From assembly GCA_903920695.1 (NCBI GenBank), contig CAIXNB010000080.1, positions 1 to 53,666 of the forward strand: a stretch of DNA of 53,666 bases, in the 5' to 3' direction. The position numbers were made by a program, and so were the translations under genes. Shown in pieces: positions 41,271 to 53,666 of the stretch (its first letter is position 1; the number at the start of each line of letters is the position of its first letter). The stretch comes from an uncultured beta proteobacterium (GTDB taxonomy: Bacteria; Pseudomonadota; Gammaproteobacteria; Burkholderiales; Burkholderiaceae_C). The notes beneath the pieces are model-generated. The model was not told the origin of the DNA. It saw only the letters and a program-made list of their open reading frames with translations, and searched no databases.

Positions 41271-43256
41271 ATGAGCCCGCTTGAACTCACCCTGCTTTAC
41301 CTGCTGGCCGCCGTACTGGGCGTGGTGGTTTGCCGCTATCTGAAACTGCCGCCCATGCTGGGCTATCTGACGGTGGGTGTGCTGATCGGGCCCAACGCAC
41401 TGGCACTGGCAAAAAATGCACAGGGCGTGCAGCATGTGGGCGAATACGGCGTGGTGTTTCTGATGTTTGTCATCGGGCTCGAGTTCAACCTGCCCAAGCT
41501 GCGCGCCATGCGCCGTCATGTGTTCGGGTTGGGATTTTTCCAGGTATTGCTGACCATGCTCGGTGCCACAGCCATCGCACTCGGACTGGCACGCATGGCG
41601 CCGTCGCTCTGGGGCATGGACTGGAAGACCGCGCTGGCCCTGTCCTCGGCCCTCGCCATGAGCAGCACCGCCATTGTGGTCAAGCTGATGACGGAACGGC
41701 TCGAAATGGAATCCGAACACGGCAAGCGCGTGATGGGGGTTTTGCTGTTCCAAGATCTCGCCGTGGTTCCCTTGCTGGTGCTGATACCGGCCCTCGGAGC
41801 TCCGGGGGAACAGTTGTTCGAAACACTGGCCATCGCGACCATCAAGGCAACCGTTCTGATCAGTTTACTGCTGGTTGGTGGCCCACGTGTCATGCGATTC
41901 TGGCTAACCCTGGTGGCGCGGCGCAAGAGCGAGGAACTGTTTGTACTTAACCTGCTGCTGATCACGCTCGGTCTGGCATGGCTGACCGAGCTGACAGGCC
42001 TGAGCTTGGCACTCGGCGCCTTTATTGCCGGCATGCTGATATCGGAGACGCAATACAAGCAGCAGGTAGAGACCGATATCCGGCCCTTTCACGATGTTCT
42101 GCTGGGCATATTTTTCATCAGCATCGGCATGATGCTCGACTGGCGCTTGGTGCTAGAACGCTGGCCGCTGGTGCTGTTACTGGTGACACTGCCGGTTCTG
42201 TTCAAGGCCACCATCGTGACCCTGCTTGCCCGCGCGCTCGGCGCCACGGCCGGTGTTGCCCTGCGCACCGGCCTGTACCTGGCGCAAGCCGGCGAATTCG
42301 GTTTTGTGTTATTAACACTGGCCCAAGAAAGCGCTCTGGTGCCGCCGGCGCTGCTCAATCCGATTCTGGCCAGCATGGTGCTATCGATGCTGGCCACACC
42401 CTTCATCCTCCTGTACAGCAACCGGCTGGTGATGAAACTAGTCAGCAGCGAATGGCTGCAGCAGTCGCTTCAGATGACCACCATTGCGCGCAAGTCAATC
42501 GGTGTCAACAAACATGTGATCATTTGCGGTTTTGGCCGTTGCGGACAAAATCTGGCGCGCATGTTGGAACTGGAGAGCATTCCCTACATGGCGCTGGACC
42601 TTGATCCCGACCGCGTGCGCCAGGCCGCCGCTGCCGGTGACTCGGTGGTCTTTGGTGATGCTGCGCGCCTGCAGGCCCTGATGGCGGCCGGCTTGGCGCG
42701 CGCCAGCGCCGTCGTCATCACCTACCTTGAGGTGCCTGGCGCCTTGAAGGTACTGGCCCACACCCGGGCCCACGCGCCACAGGTACCGGTCATCGTGCGA
42801 ACCCAGGATGACCATGATCTGGAAGCGCTGCGCCAGGCCGGCGCGACGGAAGTCGTGCCGGAGGCGATCGAGGGTTCACTGATGCTGGCCAGCCATGCTC
42901 TGGCCCTGGTCGGCGTGCCGATGCGGCGCGTCCTGCGCATCGTGCAGGGCCAGCGCGATGCACGTTACAACCTGCTGCGCGGTTTTTTCCACGGTGCGGA
43001 TGACGACTCGCTTGAGGAGTTGCACCAGGAACGACTGTCATCACTGACCCTGCCACCGGACGCCCGGTGTATCGGCCAGCGGATCAGTCAGTTAACCCTG
43101 CCCGGGCTGGATGTTCGCATCGTCAACCTGCGACGCCGCGATGGCAAGGTCTTGTCCATCGCCCAAGATCCACTGATTGAAGACAGCGACACGCTGGTGC
43201 TCTCGGGCCGGGCTGAAGCACTGGCGCTGGCCGAGCAGAAATTGCTGACCGGTTGA
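41271..43256 (+). CDS. Monovalent cation:proton antiporter-2 (KefB/YbaL-like)
   Basis: 661 residues from ATG 41271 (GTG 41265 is an alternative). The N-terminal Na+/H+ exchanger domain has about twelve helices ([40 protein letters not shown]). The TrkA-N/RCK domain begins near 415 with [20 protein letters not shown] and binds a nucleotide. A TrkA-C domain ends the protein ([20 protein letters not shown]). It probably exports K+ in exchange for protons. No separate kefF/kefG ancillary gene is adjacent. The gene is divergent from kdsD with a gap under 50 bases. Confidence 0.93.
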   Translation: MSPLELTLLYLLAAVLGVVVCRYLKLPPMLGYLTVGVLIGPNALALAKNAQGVQHVGEYGVVFLMFVIGLEFNLPKLRAMRRHVFGLGFFQVLLTMLGATAIALGLARMAPSLWGMDWKTALALSSALAMSSTAIVVKLMTERLEMESEHGKRVMGVLLFQDLAVVPLLVLIPALGAPGEQLFETLAIATIKATVLISLLLVGGPRVMRFWLTLVARRKSEELFVLNLLLITLGLAWLTELTGLSLALGAFIAGMLISETQYKQQVETDIRPFHDVLLGIFFISIGMMLDWRLVLERWPLVLLLVTLPVLFKATIVTLLARALGATAGVALRTGLYLAQAGEFGFVLLTLAQESALVPPALLNPILASMVLSMLATPFILLYSNRLVMKLVSSEWLQQSLQMTTIARKSIGVNKHVIICGFGRCGQNLARMLELESIPYMALDLDPDRVRQAAAAGDSVVFGDAARLQALMAAGLARASAVVITYLEVPGALKVLAHTRAHAPQVPVIVRTQDDHDLEALRQAGATEVVPEAIEGSLMLASHALALVGVPMRRVLRIVQGQRDARYNLLRGFFHGADDDSLEELHQERLSSLTLPPDARCIGQRISQLTLPGLDVRIVNLRRRDGKVLSIAQDPLIEDSDTLVLSGRAEALALAEQKLLTG

Positions 43257-43314
43257 CAGCGACAGCACGCTGGCCCGATGCACAATAGGGGTCCGAGTCC
43301 CTAACCGATGCGTC

Positions 43315-43869
43315 ATGCAAAACCTCAGCGTCAACCAGTACCTCAGAGACCATATCCGAACCGTGTCCGATTGGCCCGCACCAGGCGTGCAGTTCCGTGA
43401 CATCACACCGTTGCTGCAGGAGGCCAAGGTATTCCGGGTTCTGATCGACGCCTTTGTCCATCGCTACATGGACCCCGACATGCGCCCCGACGTCGTCGCT
43501 GGACTCGATGCCCGCGGTTTCATTCTGGGCGCCGTGGTGGCTTACGAGTTGAATGTGGGTTTCGTGCCGATCCGCAAGAAAGGCAAGCTGCCATTCACAA
43601 CCGTCGAAGAAACCTATGAGCTCGAATACGGCAGCGCCACCGTCGAACTGCACACGGATGCCGTCAAAGCCGGTGACCGCGTGCTCTTGATTGATGACCT
43701 GATCGCCACCGGTGGCACCATGATGGCAGGCAAGAAATTGCTGGAAAAACTGGGCGCCGAGGTAATGGAAGGGGCCGCCATCGTCGACTTGCCGGAGTTG
43801 GGTGGCTCCGACAAGCTGCGCGCAGCCGGCCTTGCGCTGTTTACCCTGGTCGATTTTTCCGGTCACTGA
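43315..43869 (+). CDS. apt: Adenine phosphoribosyltransferase
   Basis: 184 residues, typical Apt size. FPxPG-like [15 protein letters not shown], then [17 protein letters not shown], the flexible loop [20 protein letters not shown], and the PRPP-binding motif [20 protein letters not shown]. It salvages adenine to AMP. It lies 58 bases after the antiporter and is convergent with mnmE. Confidence 0.97.
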   Translation: MQNLSVNQYLRDHIRTVSDWPAPGVQFRDITPLLQEAKVFRVLIDAFVHRYMDPDMRPDVVAGLDARGFILGAVVAYELNVGFVPIRKKGKLPFTTVEETYELEYGSATVELHTDAVKAGDRVLLIDDLIATGGTMMAGKKLLEKLGAEVMEGAAIVDLPELGGSDKLRAAGLALFTLVDFSGH

Positions 43870-43911
43870 AAACGCTGATCAGGCCTGCCGCGAGGTCGGG
43901 CCGACGACGGC

Positions 43912-45318
43912 TTATTTCCCGATGCAAAATTGGGAAAAGATGACGCCCAGCAAATCGTCGGAAGTGAATTCCCCCGTGATCTCGCTCAGAGCATTTTGCG
44001 CCAGGCGAAGTTCTTCTGCCAGCAAATCAAGCGACTGCGCTTGCACGGCCAGATGTGCGGCGGCCTCCATCAAATGGCCATCGACCCGCCGCAAGGCCTC
44101 AACATGGCGTACCCGGGCTAGGTATACGCCCTCGGCGGTCGATTGCCAGCCCGCCAACGCCAATAATTGACGGCGCAAAGCATCCAGTCCCGCACCAGTT
44201 TTTGCCGACAACGCCAGGCCATCAGTCGGTAGCGCCAGCGTGTTGGCGTCCAGCTTATTCCAGACATCGATGACCGGCACTTTCGATGACAGCTTCTGCG
44301 CAAGCGTGCCCGCAATCACCGCGTCAGCGGCGGCGTAGTCGATCATCTGCATGCGTGTCAAATCGTGCAGAAACAAAACCGCGTCGGCCGCCTCAATCGC
44401 GTCCCAAGCATGGGCAATACCGATCTTCTCCACCTCATCGCTGCTGTCGCGCAAACCTGCCGTGTCTATCACATGCACCGGAACACCCTCGATCTGGATC
44501 GTTTGCTGCACCTTGTCACGGGTGGTGCCAGCGATCGGCGTCACGATCGCCAGCTCGGCCCCGGCCAGCGCATTGAGCAGGGACGACTTGCCGACGTTGG
44601 GTTGTCCTGCGATCACGACCTTGAGGCCATCACGCAGCAGCGCACCCTGACGCGATCTCTGCAGGACCATGCCCAGAATCTGCTGCAGCCTTGACAACTG
44701 CCCGGACGCATCGGCCTGGCGCAGGAAGTCGATTTCTTCCTCCGGAAAATCCAGGGTTGCCTCGACCAACATGCGCAGATGAATCAACGCATCGCGCAGC
44801 GAATGAATTTCAGCCGAGAAAACGCCAGATAAGGAGCGGCTGGCGCTGCGCGCGGCAGCCTCAGTGCTGGCGTCAATCAGGTCGGCAATGGCTTCGGCCT
44901 GGGCCAGATCGATCTTGTCATTGAGGAAGGCGCGCTGTGAAAATTCGCCAGGCTCGGCCACGCGCAGGCCAGCCAAACGGGGCTGTCCCGTGGCGGGCTC
45001 GACTTGCGCTGCGGCTTCCAGGCAGCGCGCCAGCAAGAGCTGCAACACTACCGGGCCACCATGGGCCTGCAACTCTAGGACATCTTCGCCCGTGAACGAA
45101 TGAGGCGCCGGAAAGAAAATGGCAAGCCCCTGGTCGATGATGGAACCATCCTGGGCTCGAAACGGAAGGTAGCTGGCCTCGCGCGGCTTCAGGATGCGGC
45201 CACACAGGGCCTCGACCAAGGGTGCAAGTTGCCGACCGGAGACCCGCACGATACCGACCGCCCCGCGCCCGGGAGCTGTGGCGATGGCCGCGATGGCTTG
45301 GTGGTGGCGTGCAAGCAT
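43912..45318 (-). CDS. mnmE: tRNA modification GTPase MnmE
   Basis: 468 residues from ATG 45318 ([20 protein letters not shown]); longer upstream frames are not needed. N-terminal tetrahydrofolate-binding domain, helical domain, then the G domain (about 225-390) with [48 protein letters not shown] and the specificity motif WNKLD. The C-terminal CIGK motif is present (FSQFCIGK). With MnmG it modifies wobble U34 of tRNAs. It is the last gene of the conserved rpmH-rnpA-yidD-yidC-mnmE block. Confidence 0.97.
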   Translation of the reverse strand: MLARHHQAIAAIATAPGRGAVGIVRVSGRQLAPLVEALCGRILKPREASYLPFRAQDGSIIDQGLAIFFPAPHSFTGEDVLELQAHGGPVVLQLLLARCLEAAAQVEPATGQPRLAGLRVAEPGEFSQRAFLNDKIDLAQAEAIADLIDASTEAAARSASRSLSGVFSAEIHSLRDALIHLRMLVEATLDFPEEEIDFLRQADASGQLSRLQQILGMVLQRSRQGALLRDGLKVVIAGQPNVGKSSLLNALAGAELAIVTPIAGTTRDKVQQTIQIEGVPVHVIDTAGLRDSSDEVEKIGIAHAWDAIEAADAVLFLHDLTRMQMIDYAAADAVIAGTLAQKLSSKVPVIDVWNKLDANTLALPTDGLALSAKTGAGLDALRRQLLALAGWQSTAEGVYLARVRHVEALRRVDGHLMEAAAHLAVQAQSLDLLAEELRLAQNALSEITGEFTSDDLLGVIFSQFCIGK

Positions 45319-45358
45319 GGGGCTACATGGCAGAAGGGCCGCTTTCGCGACCATTTTC

Positions 45359-47116
45359 TTACTTGAACTTGGGCAGATTGAACTGCGGTGGCACACCCAT
45401 GCGGGTGTTGATGATCCACTGCTGCGCAATAGATAGCACGTTGTTGGTAATCCAATACAACACCAGACCGGCTGGGAAGAAGAAGAACATCACACTGAAA
45501 GCCAGCGGCATGAACCACATCATTTTGGCCTGCATCGGGTCCGGTGGTGCCGGGTTCAGCGCGGTCTGCAACACAGTGGTCAAAGTCATGACTAAAGGCA
45601 AGATGAAGTAAGGATCCAACGACGACAAGTCAGTAATCCACATGGCCCACGGTGCATTGCGCATCTCGACACTCGAAAGCAAGACGTTATACAAAGCAAT
45701 AAAGACCGGGATCTGGATCATGATCGGGAAGCAACCGCCCATCGGGTTAACTTTTTCTTCCCGATAGATGCGCATCATCTCCTGTTGCATCTGTTGCGGG
45801 TTGTCCTTCAGGCGCTCACGCATTTCCGTTACTTTTGGATTGATGGCCTTCATTTTGGCCATGCTGGCATAGGCTTTGGCATTGAGCCAGTAGAAAGCCG
45901 CTTTTAGCAAAAGCACCAGAGCCATGATGGACCAACCCCAGTTGCCGATGAAACTCTGAAGCTTGTCTAGCAACCAATACAACGGCTTGGCGATAATGGT
46001 GAGCCAGCCATAATCCTTCACCAGTTCAAGCCCAGGAGTCAGGGACTCCAGCATTTTTTCTTCCTGTGGTCCGGCAAATAACCTCGCCTCTACGGTCTTG
46101 CTGGCGCCAGGTGCAATATTGTCCATAGGCGTGATCATGCCTACTGCATACAAATTGGTATCGACTTTGCGCATGAACAAGTCGCGCTTGATGCCGTCAC
46201 CCAGTAACCAGGCGCTGGCAAAATAATGCTGCACCATCGCGACATAACCGTTTTCTGCGCTTTTCTCGATATCGACCTTGTTGCTTTCGATGGTCTTAAA
46301 TTCAACCTTCTGGTATTTCTTGGCCTCGGTATAGACCGCTGCGCCTGTGAAAGTTGAACTGAAGGAAGGCATGTTCTGAATCCCAAACAACTGCAACAGC
46401 TTGGGTGCCGGTATGTTCGAAACCGGTATATTCCCATCACGGACAAGCTGCAAGTAGAGTTGTGGCGATACCGGGGAGGTGCCAACGTTGATGACCTCAT
46501 GCTTGACCGCAATCGCATAGGCACCACGTGTCAAAGTGAAGGTCTTCACCAGTTTGACGCCGCCTACCTCGGGTGACTCGAAACGGATCGCCAGTTCCTT
46601 GCTGCCTTCTTTGAGGGTGCGCTCGCCCGGCATCACGGTCATCACCGTTTTGTGGGTCGGAAAAGCGCCGCCCACGGCACCAGCAATAAGGCCAGTTTGC
46701 GCCGTGTAGTTCGGATCCGTGCTGTCATCAAGCAAGACAACGTTCTTGCCCTTGTCGGCCATGTCGACATGCTGCGGAAACTCGGTCCGCACCAGCGAGC
46801 CGCCCTGCGTATCAAACGTCAATTTCAGTACATCGGTCGTCACCACCAGGCGCTCGCGCGCAACAGCCGCCGTCTCACCTGAAGCAATTGGCAGTGCCGC
46901 GCCAGCGATTGCCGTCGCACCAACGGACGCACCTGCAACGGGAACCCCGGTGGGAACGCTGGAAGGCGTAATCGGTGCACCGGCGGTCACAGCCGCTTTA
47001 TTGGCGCCCGGGAAGAAAGTGGCCTTGTGTCCGTTATAAACCTGCCACTGGTCCCAGAGCAAAACCATGGAAAAGCCAAAGATCACCCACAAAATGGTGC
47101 GGCGAATATCGTTCAT
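45359..47116 (-). CDS. yidC: Membrane protein insertase YidC
   Basis: 585 residues. Start [20 protein letters not shown] gives the first membrane helix. A long periplasmic domain follows ([20 protein letters not shown]), then the conserved five-helix insertase core from about residue 385 ([60 protein letters not shown]). It inserts and folds inner-membrane proteins with or without SecYEG. It overlaps yidD by 4 bases. Confidence 0.97.
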   Translation of the reverse strand: MNDIRRTILWVIFGFSMVLLWDQWQVYNGHKATFFPGANKAAVTAGAPITPSSVPTGVPVAGASVGATAIAGAALPIASGETAAVARERLVVTTDVLKLTFDTQGGSLVRTEFPQHVDMADKGKNVVLLDDSTDPNYTAQTGLIAGAVGGAFPTHKTVMTVMPGERTLKEGSKELAIRFESPEVGGVKLVKTFTLTRGAYAIAVKHEVINVGTSPVSPQLYLQLVRDGNIPVSNIPAPKLLQLFGIQNMPSFSSTFTGAAVYTEAKKYQKVEFKTIESNKVDIEKSAENGYVAMVQHYFASAWLLGDGIKRDLFMRKVDTNLYAVGMITPMDNIAPGASKTVEARLFAGPQEEKMLESLTPGLELVKDYGWLTIIAKPLYWLLDKLQSFIGNWGWSIMALVLLLKAAFYWLNAKAYASMAKMKAINPKVTEMRERLKDNPQQMQQEMMRIYREEKVNPMGGCFPIMIQIPVFIALYNVLLSSVEMRNAPWAMWITDLSSLDPYFILPLVMTLTTVLQTALNPAPPDPMQAKMMWFMPLAFSVMFFFFPAGLVLYWITNNVLSIAQQWIINTRMGVPPQFNLPKFK

Positions 47117-47385
47117 GAAGACTTCTTTTGAGTGAGAGGGGAAATCAGCTTGGTGAAGAGCCGGGGGGGTTCGGGCGCCACGGGATCAGCGCCGCCTTCG
47201 CACCAGGGATGGCAGCGCGCCAATCGCGCCAGCGTCAAATAAGTACCGGCTGCAGCGCCATGCCGTTGCAGCGCCTGTAACGAATAGGCGGAACAGGTGG
47301 GCTCGAAGCGGCAGGCTGAACCCAGCCAAGGGCTGAGCAACAAACGATAGCCTTTGACCAGGCCAATCAGAATGTTCCTGATCAT
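47113..47385 (-). CDS. yidD: Membrane protein insertion efficiency factor YidD
   Basis: 90 residues. GYRLLLSPWLGSACRFEPTC followed by SAYSLQALQRHGAAAGTYL and ARLARCHPWCEGGADPV is the complete YidD pattern with its three conserved Cys positions. An amphipathic peripheral membrane protein that helps YidC. It overlaps rnpA and yidC by 4 bases each. Confidence 0.96.
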   Translation of the reverse strand: MIRNILIGLVKGYRLLLSPWLGSACRFEPTCSAYSLQALQRHGAAAGTYLTLARLARCHPWCEGGADPVAPEPPRLFTKLISPLTQKKSS

Positions 47386-47828
47386 GGCGAGCAGGCTAAC
47401 ACTGCCGGGGCAGATCGATAGGCCGTTGCCCGGGCGAACAATTGCTGCAACTCGCTGCGAATCGCGGCCTTGAGCAGATCGGATGTGGCGCTGGTAAATT
47501 GCTTGCGATCAAAACCTGCCCGCAAGCGCACCAGATGCGCAGCCACGTCAAATGCCGACTCGAAATCCGCGCTGACACTGTAGATCTGGCGCTTGATGGC
47601 GTTGCGCGTCACCGCCCGTTTGGCGCAGCGCTTGGGGACAAGCGCACCCATCCACACCGCTCGCATCGGAAACAGTGCCATCACGGGCAAGCTCGCGCGC
47701 TCAGACGCGGGCGGTTCGGCATGCGTCACATCCAGCCGGGCGCGGTGCAAGGCGAAATGGGCCGTACGAGCCACGGTTCCGCCAGCCAAGACGGCCTGAA
47801 ACTGGCTTCGCGTTCTCAGTCGCTGCAC
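47382..47828 (-). CDS. rnpA: Ribonuclease P protein component
   Basis: 148 residues, slightly longer than the E. coli protein. MQRLRTRSQFQAVLAGGTVA begins it; the RNR-like basic motif is KRCAKRAVTRNAIKRQIYSV. It binds the catalytic RNase P RNA and matures tRNA 5' ends. It starts 54 bases after the rpmH stop. Confidence 0.93.
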   Translation of the reverse strand: MQRLRTRSQFQAVLAGGTVARTAHFALHRARLDVTHAEPPASERASLPVMALFPMRAVWMGALVPKRCAKRAVTRNAIKRQIYSVSADFESAFDVAAHLVRLRAGFDRKQFTSATSDLLKAAIRSELQQLFARATAYRSAPAVLACSP

Positions 47829-47882
47829 TTGGTAGTGGCGGCAAAACTGCTGTTCAGCTTCGCGCTATGCGGACAGTCGAAA

Positions 47883-48017
47883 TCAGACAGCCAGGCGCTT
47901 GCGGCCTTTGGCGCGACGGGCATTGATCACAGCACGACCGCCACGGGTCTTCATGCGAACCAGAAAGCCGTGAGTGCGGGCGCGGCGAATCTTGGAGGGT
48001 TGGTAAGTGCGTTTCAT
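47883..48017 (-). CDS. rpmH: 50S ribosomal protein L34
   Basis: 44 residues. [20 protein letters not shown] then [20 protein letters not shown] and RLAV is the full conserved L34 sequence. It is the first gene of the leftward origin-proximal operon, about 253 bases from dnaA. Confidence 0.98.
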   Translation of the reverse strand: MKRTYQPSKIRRARTHGFLVRMKTRGGRAVINARRAKGRKRLAV

Positions 48018-48112
48018 TTTGAAAATCCTAAAGGGCTCGATGAGGACCAGCCTGCCATCGATTGGGACGGGTCACTGTCTTGTCTCCCCCGACACGGGCA
48101 GGGGAACCAGTG

Positions 48113-48141
48113 ATTATCGCAAATTTTCTCAACACCGGCAA
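48113..48141 (-). promoter_or_regulatory. Promoter of rpmH-rnpA
   Basis: Minus-strand TTGCCG (48136-48141), 17-base spacer, GATAAT (48113-48118). This gives a leader of roughly 90 bases before the rpmH ATG. Confidence 0.6.
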
Positions 48142-48196
48142 GACCTTGCGGGATATTGATCGCGCGATACTGAAACAATTGGCCGACTTTCCGTCT

Positions 48197-48254
48197 TGTG
48201 GATAAAATCTTGATAAACTGGAATTTCAGGCGCACTAATTGAAAACTATCCACA
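48197..48254. other. DnaA boxes in the rpmH-dnaA gap, probable oriC or dnaA autoregulatory region
   Basis: A perfect DnaA box (TTATCCACA on the minus strand, 48197-48205) and a one-mismatch box CTATCCACA (plus strand, 48246-48254) flank an AT-rich stretch containing TTGATAAACTGG. Gene directions diverge here. No other good boxes were found in the 253-base gap, nor in the 95-base dnaA-dnaN gap, which is few for a full origin. Confidence 0.6.
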
Positions 48255-48270
48255 GAATTCGGCAAGAACA

Positions 48271-49683
48271 ATGACAGAGGGACAATACGCCAGTCAGTCT
48301 GGCTCGACCGGCCATGAGGCGGGGCAAAGCCTGTGGCAGAGCTGCATCGATCAACTGGCGCAGGAATTACCCGAACAGCAGTTCAACACCTGGATCAAGC
48401 CACTTTCAGCACAGGTTTCTGCAGACCTTTCAAAGGTTACTGTATTCGTTGCCAACCGCTTCAAACTCGACTGGATCAGAGCCCAATATGGCAATAAGCT
48501 CGCCGGCCTGCTGGGTCGGCTTTCGGGGCAGGTCGTGCAAGTTGAGTTAGCACTTGCTCCTCGGGAAATCATCGCCAAGAGCGCATCCGTTCATCATACG
48601 GTAGAACCGAGTTCGATCGAAGAGTCAAACGAAATTGGGGAGCAGCGGACCCCGAGCGAGCTCAAGAACCGCCTGAATACATCCCTGACCTTTGATACGC
48701 TGGTTGAAGGCACGGCCAACCGCATGGCTCGCGCGGCAGCCATGCACGTTGCAGGCATGCCGGGTCACCTCTACAACCCGCTTTTTATCTACGGCGGCGT
48801 TGGCTTGGGGAAAACCCATTTGATGCACGCCATCGGCAATCGTCTGCTCGCGGACAAGCCAGGTGCCAAAGTTCTCTACATCCATGCTGAACAATTTGTT
48901 TCGGATGTGGTCAAGGCCTACCAACGCAAGACTTTCGACGAATTCAAGGAGCGCTACCATTCACTGGACCTGCTGCTGATCGATGACGTCCAGTTCTTTG
49001 CCAACAAAGAACGCACCCAGGAAGAGTTCTTCAACGCGTTCGAGGCGCTGCTGGCCAAAAAGTCTCACATCGTGATGACCAGTGACACTTACCCGAAGGG
49101 TCTGACGGATATTCATGAGCGGCTGGTATCACGTTTTGATTCCGGGCTGACGGTGGCCATCGAGCCGCCTGAACTCGAAATGCGCGTTGCCATCCTGATC
49201 AATAAGGCGCGGGTTGAAGGCATCGAGATGCCGGAGGAAGTCGCGTTTTTCGTGGCCAAGAACGTACGCTCCAACGTCCGCGAACTCGAAGGTGCACTGC
49301 GCAAGATTCTGGCGTACTCGCGTTTCAACCAGAAGGAAATCTCGATTCTGCTGGCGCGTGAAGCGCTGCGCGATCTGCTGTCGATTCAGAATCGACAGAT
49401 CTCGGTTGAGAACATCCAGAAAACAGTTGCCGACTACTACAAGATCAAGATTGCGGACATGTATTCCAAGAAGCGGCCGGCCAGCATTGCCCGGCCGCGC
49501 CAGATAGCGATGTACCTGGCGAAGGAACTGACACAAAAGAGCCTACCGGAAATTGGTGAGCTGTTTGGCGGCCGCGACCACACCACGGTTTTGCATGCTG
49601 TACGCAAGATCGGCGGTGAACGCCAGCAGGTGACCGAGCTGAACCAACAACTTCATGTACTAGAACAGACGCTCAAGGGCTGA
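48271..49683 (+). CDS. dnaA: Chromosomal replication initiator protein DnaA
   Basis: 470 residues. Domain I ([20 protein letters not shown]) leads through a linker to the AAA+ domain. This has Walker [21 protein letters not shown] (about 174-193), Walker [21 protein letters not shown] and [20 protein letters not shown]. Domain IV carries [20 protein letters not shown] and the DNA-binding signature [15 protein letters not shown]. It opens origin DNA. A DnaA box is just upstream of the start, so autoregulation is likely. Confidence 0.98.
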   Translation: MTEGQYASQSGSTGHEAGQSLWQSCIDQLAQELPEQQFNTWIKPLSAQVSADLSKVTVFVANRFKLDWIRAQYGNKLAGLLGRLSGQVVQVELALAPREIIAKSASVHHTVEPSSIEESNEIGEQRTPSELKNRLNTSLTFDTLVEGTANRMARAAAMHVAGMPGHLYNPLFIYGGVGLGKTHLMHAIGNRLLADKPGAKVLYIHAEQFVSDVVKAYQRKTFDEFKERYHSLDLLLIDDVQFFANKERTQEEFFNAFEALLAKKSHIVMTSDTYPKGLTDIHERLVSRFDSGLTVAIEPPELEMRVAILINKARVEGIEMPEEVAFFVAKNVRSNVRELEGALRKILAYSRFNQKEISILLAREALRDLLSIQNRQISVENIQKTVADYYKIKIADMYSKKRPASIARPRQIAMYLAKELTQKSLPEIGELFGGRDHTTVLHAVRKIGGERQQVTELNQQLHVLEQTLKG

Positions 49684-49778
49684 TTACTGGCATAAAAATG
49701 GGAAAATGGTTGCTTTTGCAGGAAATTCATTTCCCGTTCGTCTTTGATTGAATCGCAGATATTAGAAAAGGGGTTGAC

Positions 49779-50885
49779 ATGATTGTCCTGAGAGCCACAC
49801 AAGACAAGGTTTTAGCGGTTTTGCAATCGGTAGCAGGCATCGTCGAGCGCCGGCACACATTGCCCATTCTGGCCAATGTGCTGATCCGCAAGACCGGTTC
49901 ATCACTGCAGTTCACGACCAGTGACCTTGAGATTCAAATCCGCACCAACGCAGAACTCGACGGCGACGTCGGCGATTTCACAACGACAGTCGGTGCCCGC
50001 AAGCTGATCGACATCTTGCGCACCATGCCGGCGGATCAGACCGTGTCGTTGGAATCGAACGCCAGCAAGCTGATACTGAAAGGCGGAAAAAGCAAGTTCA
50101 CGCTGCAAACCCTGGCGGCCGAAGACTTTCCGCTGGTGCAGGAAGCGGCCAGCTTCGGTCCGGTCTTCAGCGTGCCGCAAAAGACGCTGAAAGACCTGCT
50201 GAGTCAGGTCTCGTTCGCCATGGCCGTGCATGACATCCGCTACTACCTCAATGGCATCCTGTTTGTCGCCGAAGGCAAGAAGCTGAGTCTTGTGGCAACC
50301 GATGGCCATCGACTGGCTTTCGCCTCCGCCACACTGGACGTGGACGTGCCCAAGCAGGAAGTCATCCTGCCACGCAAGACCGTCATCGAACTGCAACGCC
50401 TGTTGTCCGATGCGGACGGCGCCATCGAGATGCAGTTCGCCAACAACCAGGCCAAATTCAGCTTTGACGGCATGGAGTTCGTCACCAAACTGGTCGAAGG
50501 CAAATTCCCGGACTACAACCGCGTCATTCCGAAGAATCACAAGAACTTCATCACCCTGGGGCGCGTCGCCCTGCTCGGTACGCTGCAGCGCACGGCCATC
50601 CTGACCAGTGAAAAATTCAAAGGCGTGCGCCTGAACATCGACCCTGGCACTTTGCGCGTGGCATCCAACAATGCCGAACAGGAAGAGGCGGTCGACGAGT
50701 TGGACATCGACTACGGCGGCGACAGCATCGAGATCGGTTTCAATGTCACCTATCTCATCGATGCGCTGAGCAACATGACGCAGGAAATGGTGAAGCTCGA
50801 ACTGTCTGACGGCAACAGCTCGGCTCTGTTCACCATCCCCGACAACACCAGCTTCAAGTACGTGGTGATGCCGATGCGTATTTGA
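49779..50885 (+). CDS. dnaN: DNA polymerase III beta sliding clamp
   Basis: 368 residues, three clamp domains. MIVLRATQDKVLAVLQSVAG, ERRHTLPILANVLIRKTGSS, and the C-terminal SSALFTIPDNTSFKYVVMPM with RI at the very end are family marks. It lies 95 bases after dnaA and is followed by a strong hairpin and gyrB; recF is missing from its usual place, as in other Burkholderiales. Confidence 0.98.
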   Translation: MIVLRATQDKVLAVLQSVAGIVERRHTLPILANVLIRKTGSSLQFTTSDLEIQIRTNAELDGDVGDFTTTVGARKLIDILRTMPADQTVSLESNASKLILKGGKSKFTLQTLAAEDFPLVQEAASFGPVFSVPQKTLKDLLSQVSFAMAVHDIRYYLNGILFVAEGKKLSLVATDGHRLAFASATLDVDVPKQEVILPRKTVIELQRLLSDADGAIEMQFANNQAKFSFDGMEFVTKLVEGKFPDYNRVIPKNHKNFITLGRVALLGTLQRTAILTSEKFKGVRLNIDPGTLRVASNNAEQEEAVDELDIDYGGDSIEIGFNVTYLIDALSNMTQEMVKLELSDGNSSALFTIPDNTSFKYVVMPMRI

Positions 50886-50913
50886 CGCCGAAAGATTTGT
50901 AGTGATACAAGCC

Positions 50914-50950
50914 CAAACCCGCGATGAACAGAAAGTTCATTGCGGGTTTG
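50914..50950 (+). terminator. Strong hairpin after dnaN
   Basis: Arms 50914-50929 and 50935-50950 (16 bases each, one mismatch; CAAACCCGC and GCGGGTTTG at the base) enclose AGAAA. Only a weak T-tract follows (GTCCTTC), so it may attenuate rather than stop transcription into gyrB. Confidence 0.65.
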
Positions 50951-50980
50951 GTCCTTCAAGAGTTTGAGAAATATTAAAAA

Positions 50981-51017
50981 TTTGCGGGACAAACCAGAGC
51001 ACCGCGGCGCTTTGTCC
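50981..51017 (-). repeat. Hairpin repeat, copy C (gyrB leader), inverted and shorter
   Basis: Reverse complement begins GGACAAAGC and ends TTTGTCCCGCAAA. It is related to the 45-base copies at 23335 and 28664. Both arms carry the same change (GGACAAA with TTTGTCC instead of GGACAGA with TCTGTCC), so pairing is kept. It ends 20 bases before the gyrB ATG. Confidence 0.7.
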
Positions 51018-51028
51018 CCACCGATTAG

Positions 51029-53641
<2,613 letters not shown>

Positions 53642-53666
53642 CCTTGTTGTAGGCAATGTCATGGGC

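Overview
The window looks like chromosomal DNA of a Burkholderiales betaproteobacterium, most likely close to the family Comamonadaceae. GC content is high. It carries many Bug/TctC, TRAP and ABC-type solute receptors, lacks recF between dnaN and gyrB, and has MetX/MetW-type homoserine acylation and GC-rich intergenic repeats of a kind common in that family. It ends at the replication-origin neighbourhood: rpmH, rnpA, yidD, yidC and mnmE run leftward, and dnaA, dnaN and gyrB run rightward, with the probable oriC/dnaA control region at about 48.0-48.27 kb. The first ~205 bases do not belong to this pattern. They encode a piece of UvrB with different base and lysine usage, joined abruptly to the middle of a glutaryl-CoA dehydrogenase gene on the other strand, most simply an assembly or ligation chimera.

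Layout. 0.2-2.1 kb: truncated gcdH and a divergent LysR regulator with a palindromic site between them. 2.2-4.5 kb: maeB. 4.6-5.7 kb: a secreted barnase-like RNase, its barstar-like inhibitor and a small unknown ORF. 5.8-10.4 kb (minus): lptD-surA-rsmA, without pdxA. 10.5-13.8 kb: an AmgK-like sugar kinase carrying an in-frame repeat insertion, rsmE, a Lys/Ala repeat protein and an orphan ParA. 13.8-19.7 kb (minus): a DUF4143 ATPase, a PchB-like chorismate-mutase-fold protein overlapping a TrpE/PhzE-like synthase with a dead glutaminase domain, a Bug receptor and an acyl-CoA dehydrogenase. 19.7-24.4 kb (minus): ubiU-ubiV-ubiT-ubiX-ubiD, an oxygen-independent ubiquinone module. 24.7-32.4 kb: MFS transporter, nitrate/sulfonate-type ABC importer, lipase-like hydrolase and a TRAP transporter. 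32.5-35.9 kb (minus): WS/DGAT, then metX-metW behind a SAM-II-type riboswitch. 36.2-38.2 kb: amtB with a sigma54 promoter, and a Gly-rich RRM protein. 38.2-41.2 kb (minus): kdsD-kdsC-lptC-SDR. 41.3-43.9 kb: a CPA2 antiporter and apt. 43.9-53.6 kb: origin region.

Themes. Outer-membrane biogenesis recurs (lptD, surA, lptC, kdsC, kdsD). Respiratory flexibility is suggested by ubiUVT. Two families of short structured repeats are present. One (about 90-100 bp, core stem GTTTCGCC/GGCGAAAC) sits inside the amgK and metX reading frames and contributes amino acids to both proteins. The other (37-45 bp) occurs in three intergenic places and shows a compensatory change in its stem.

The strongest candidates for something undescribed are the PchB-like/TrpE-like pair with its degenerate glutaminase domain, and the coding-region repeat insertions. 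All functional statements come from reading motifs by eye; no database search was run.
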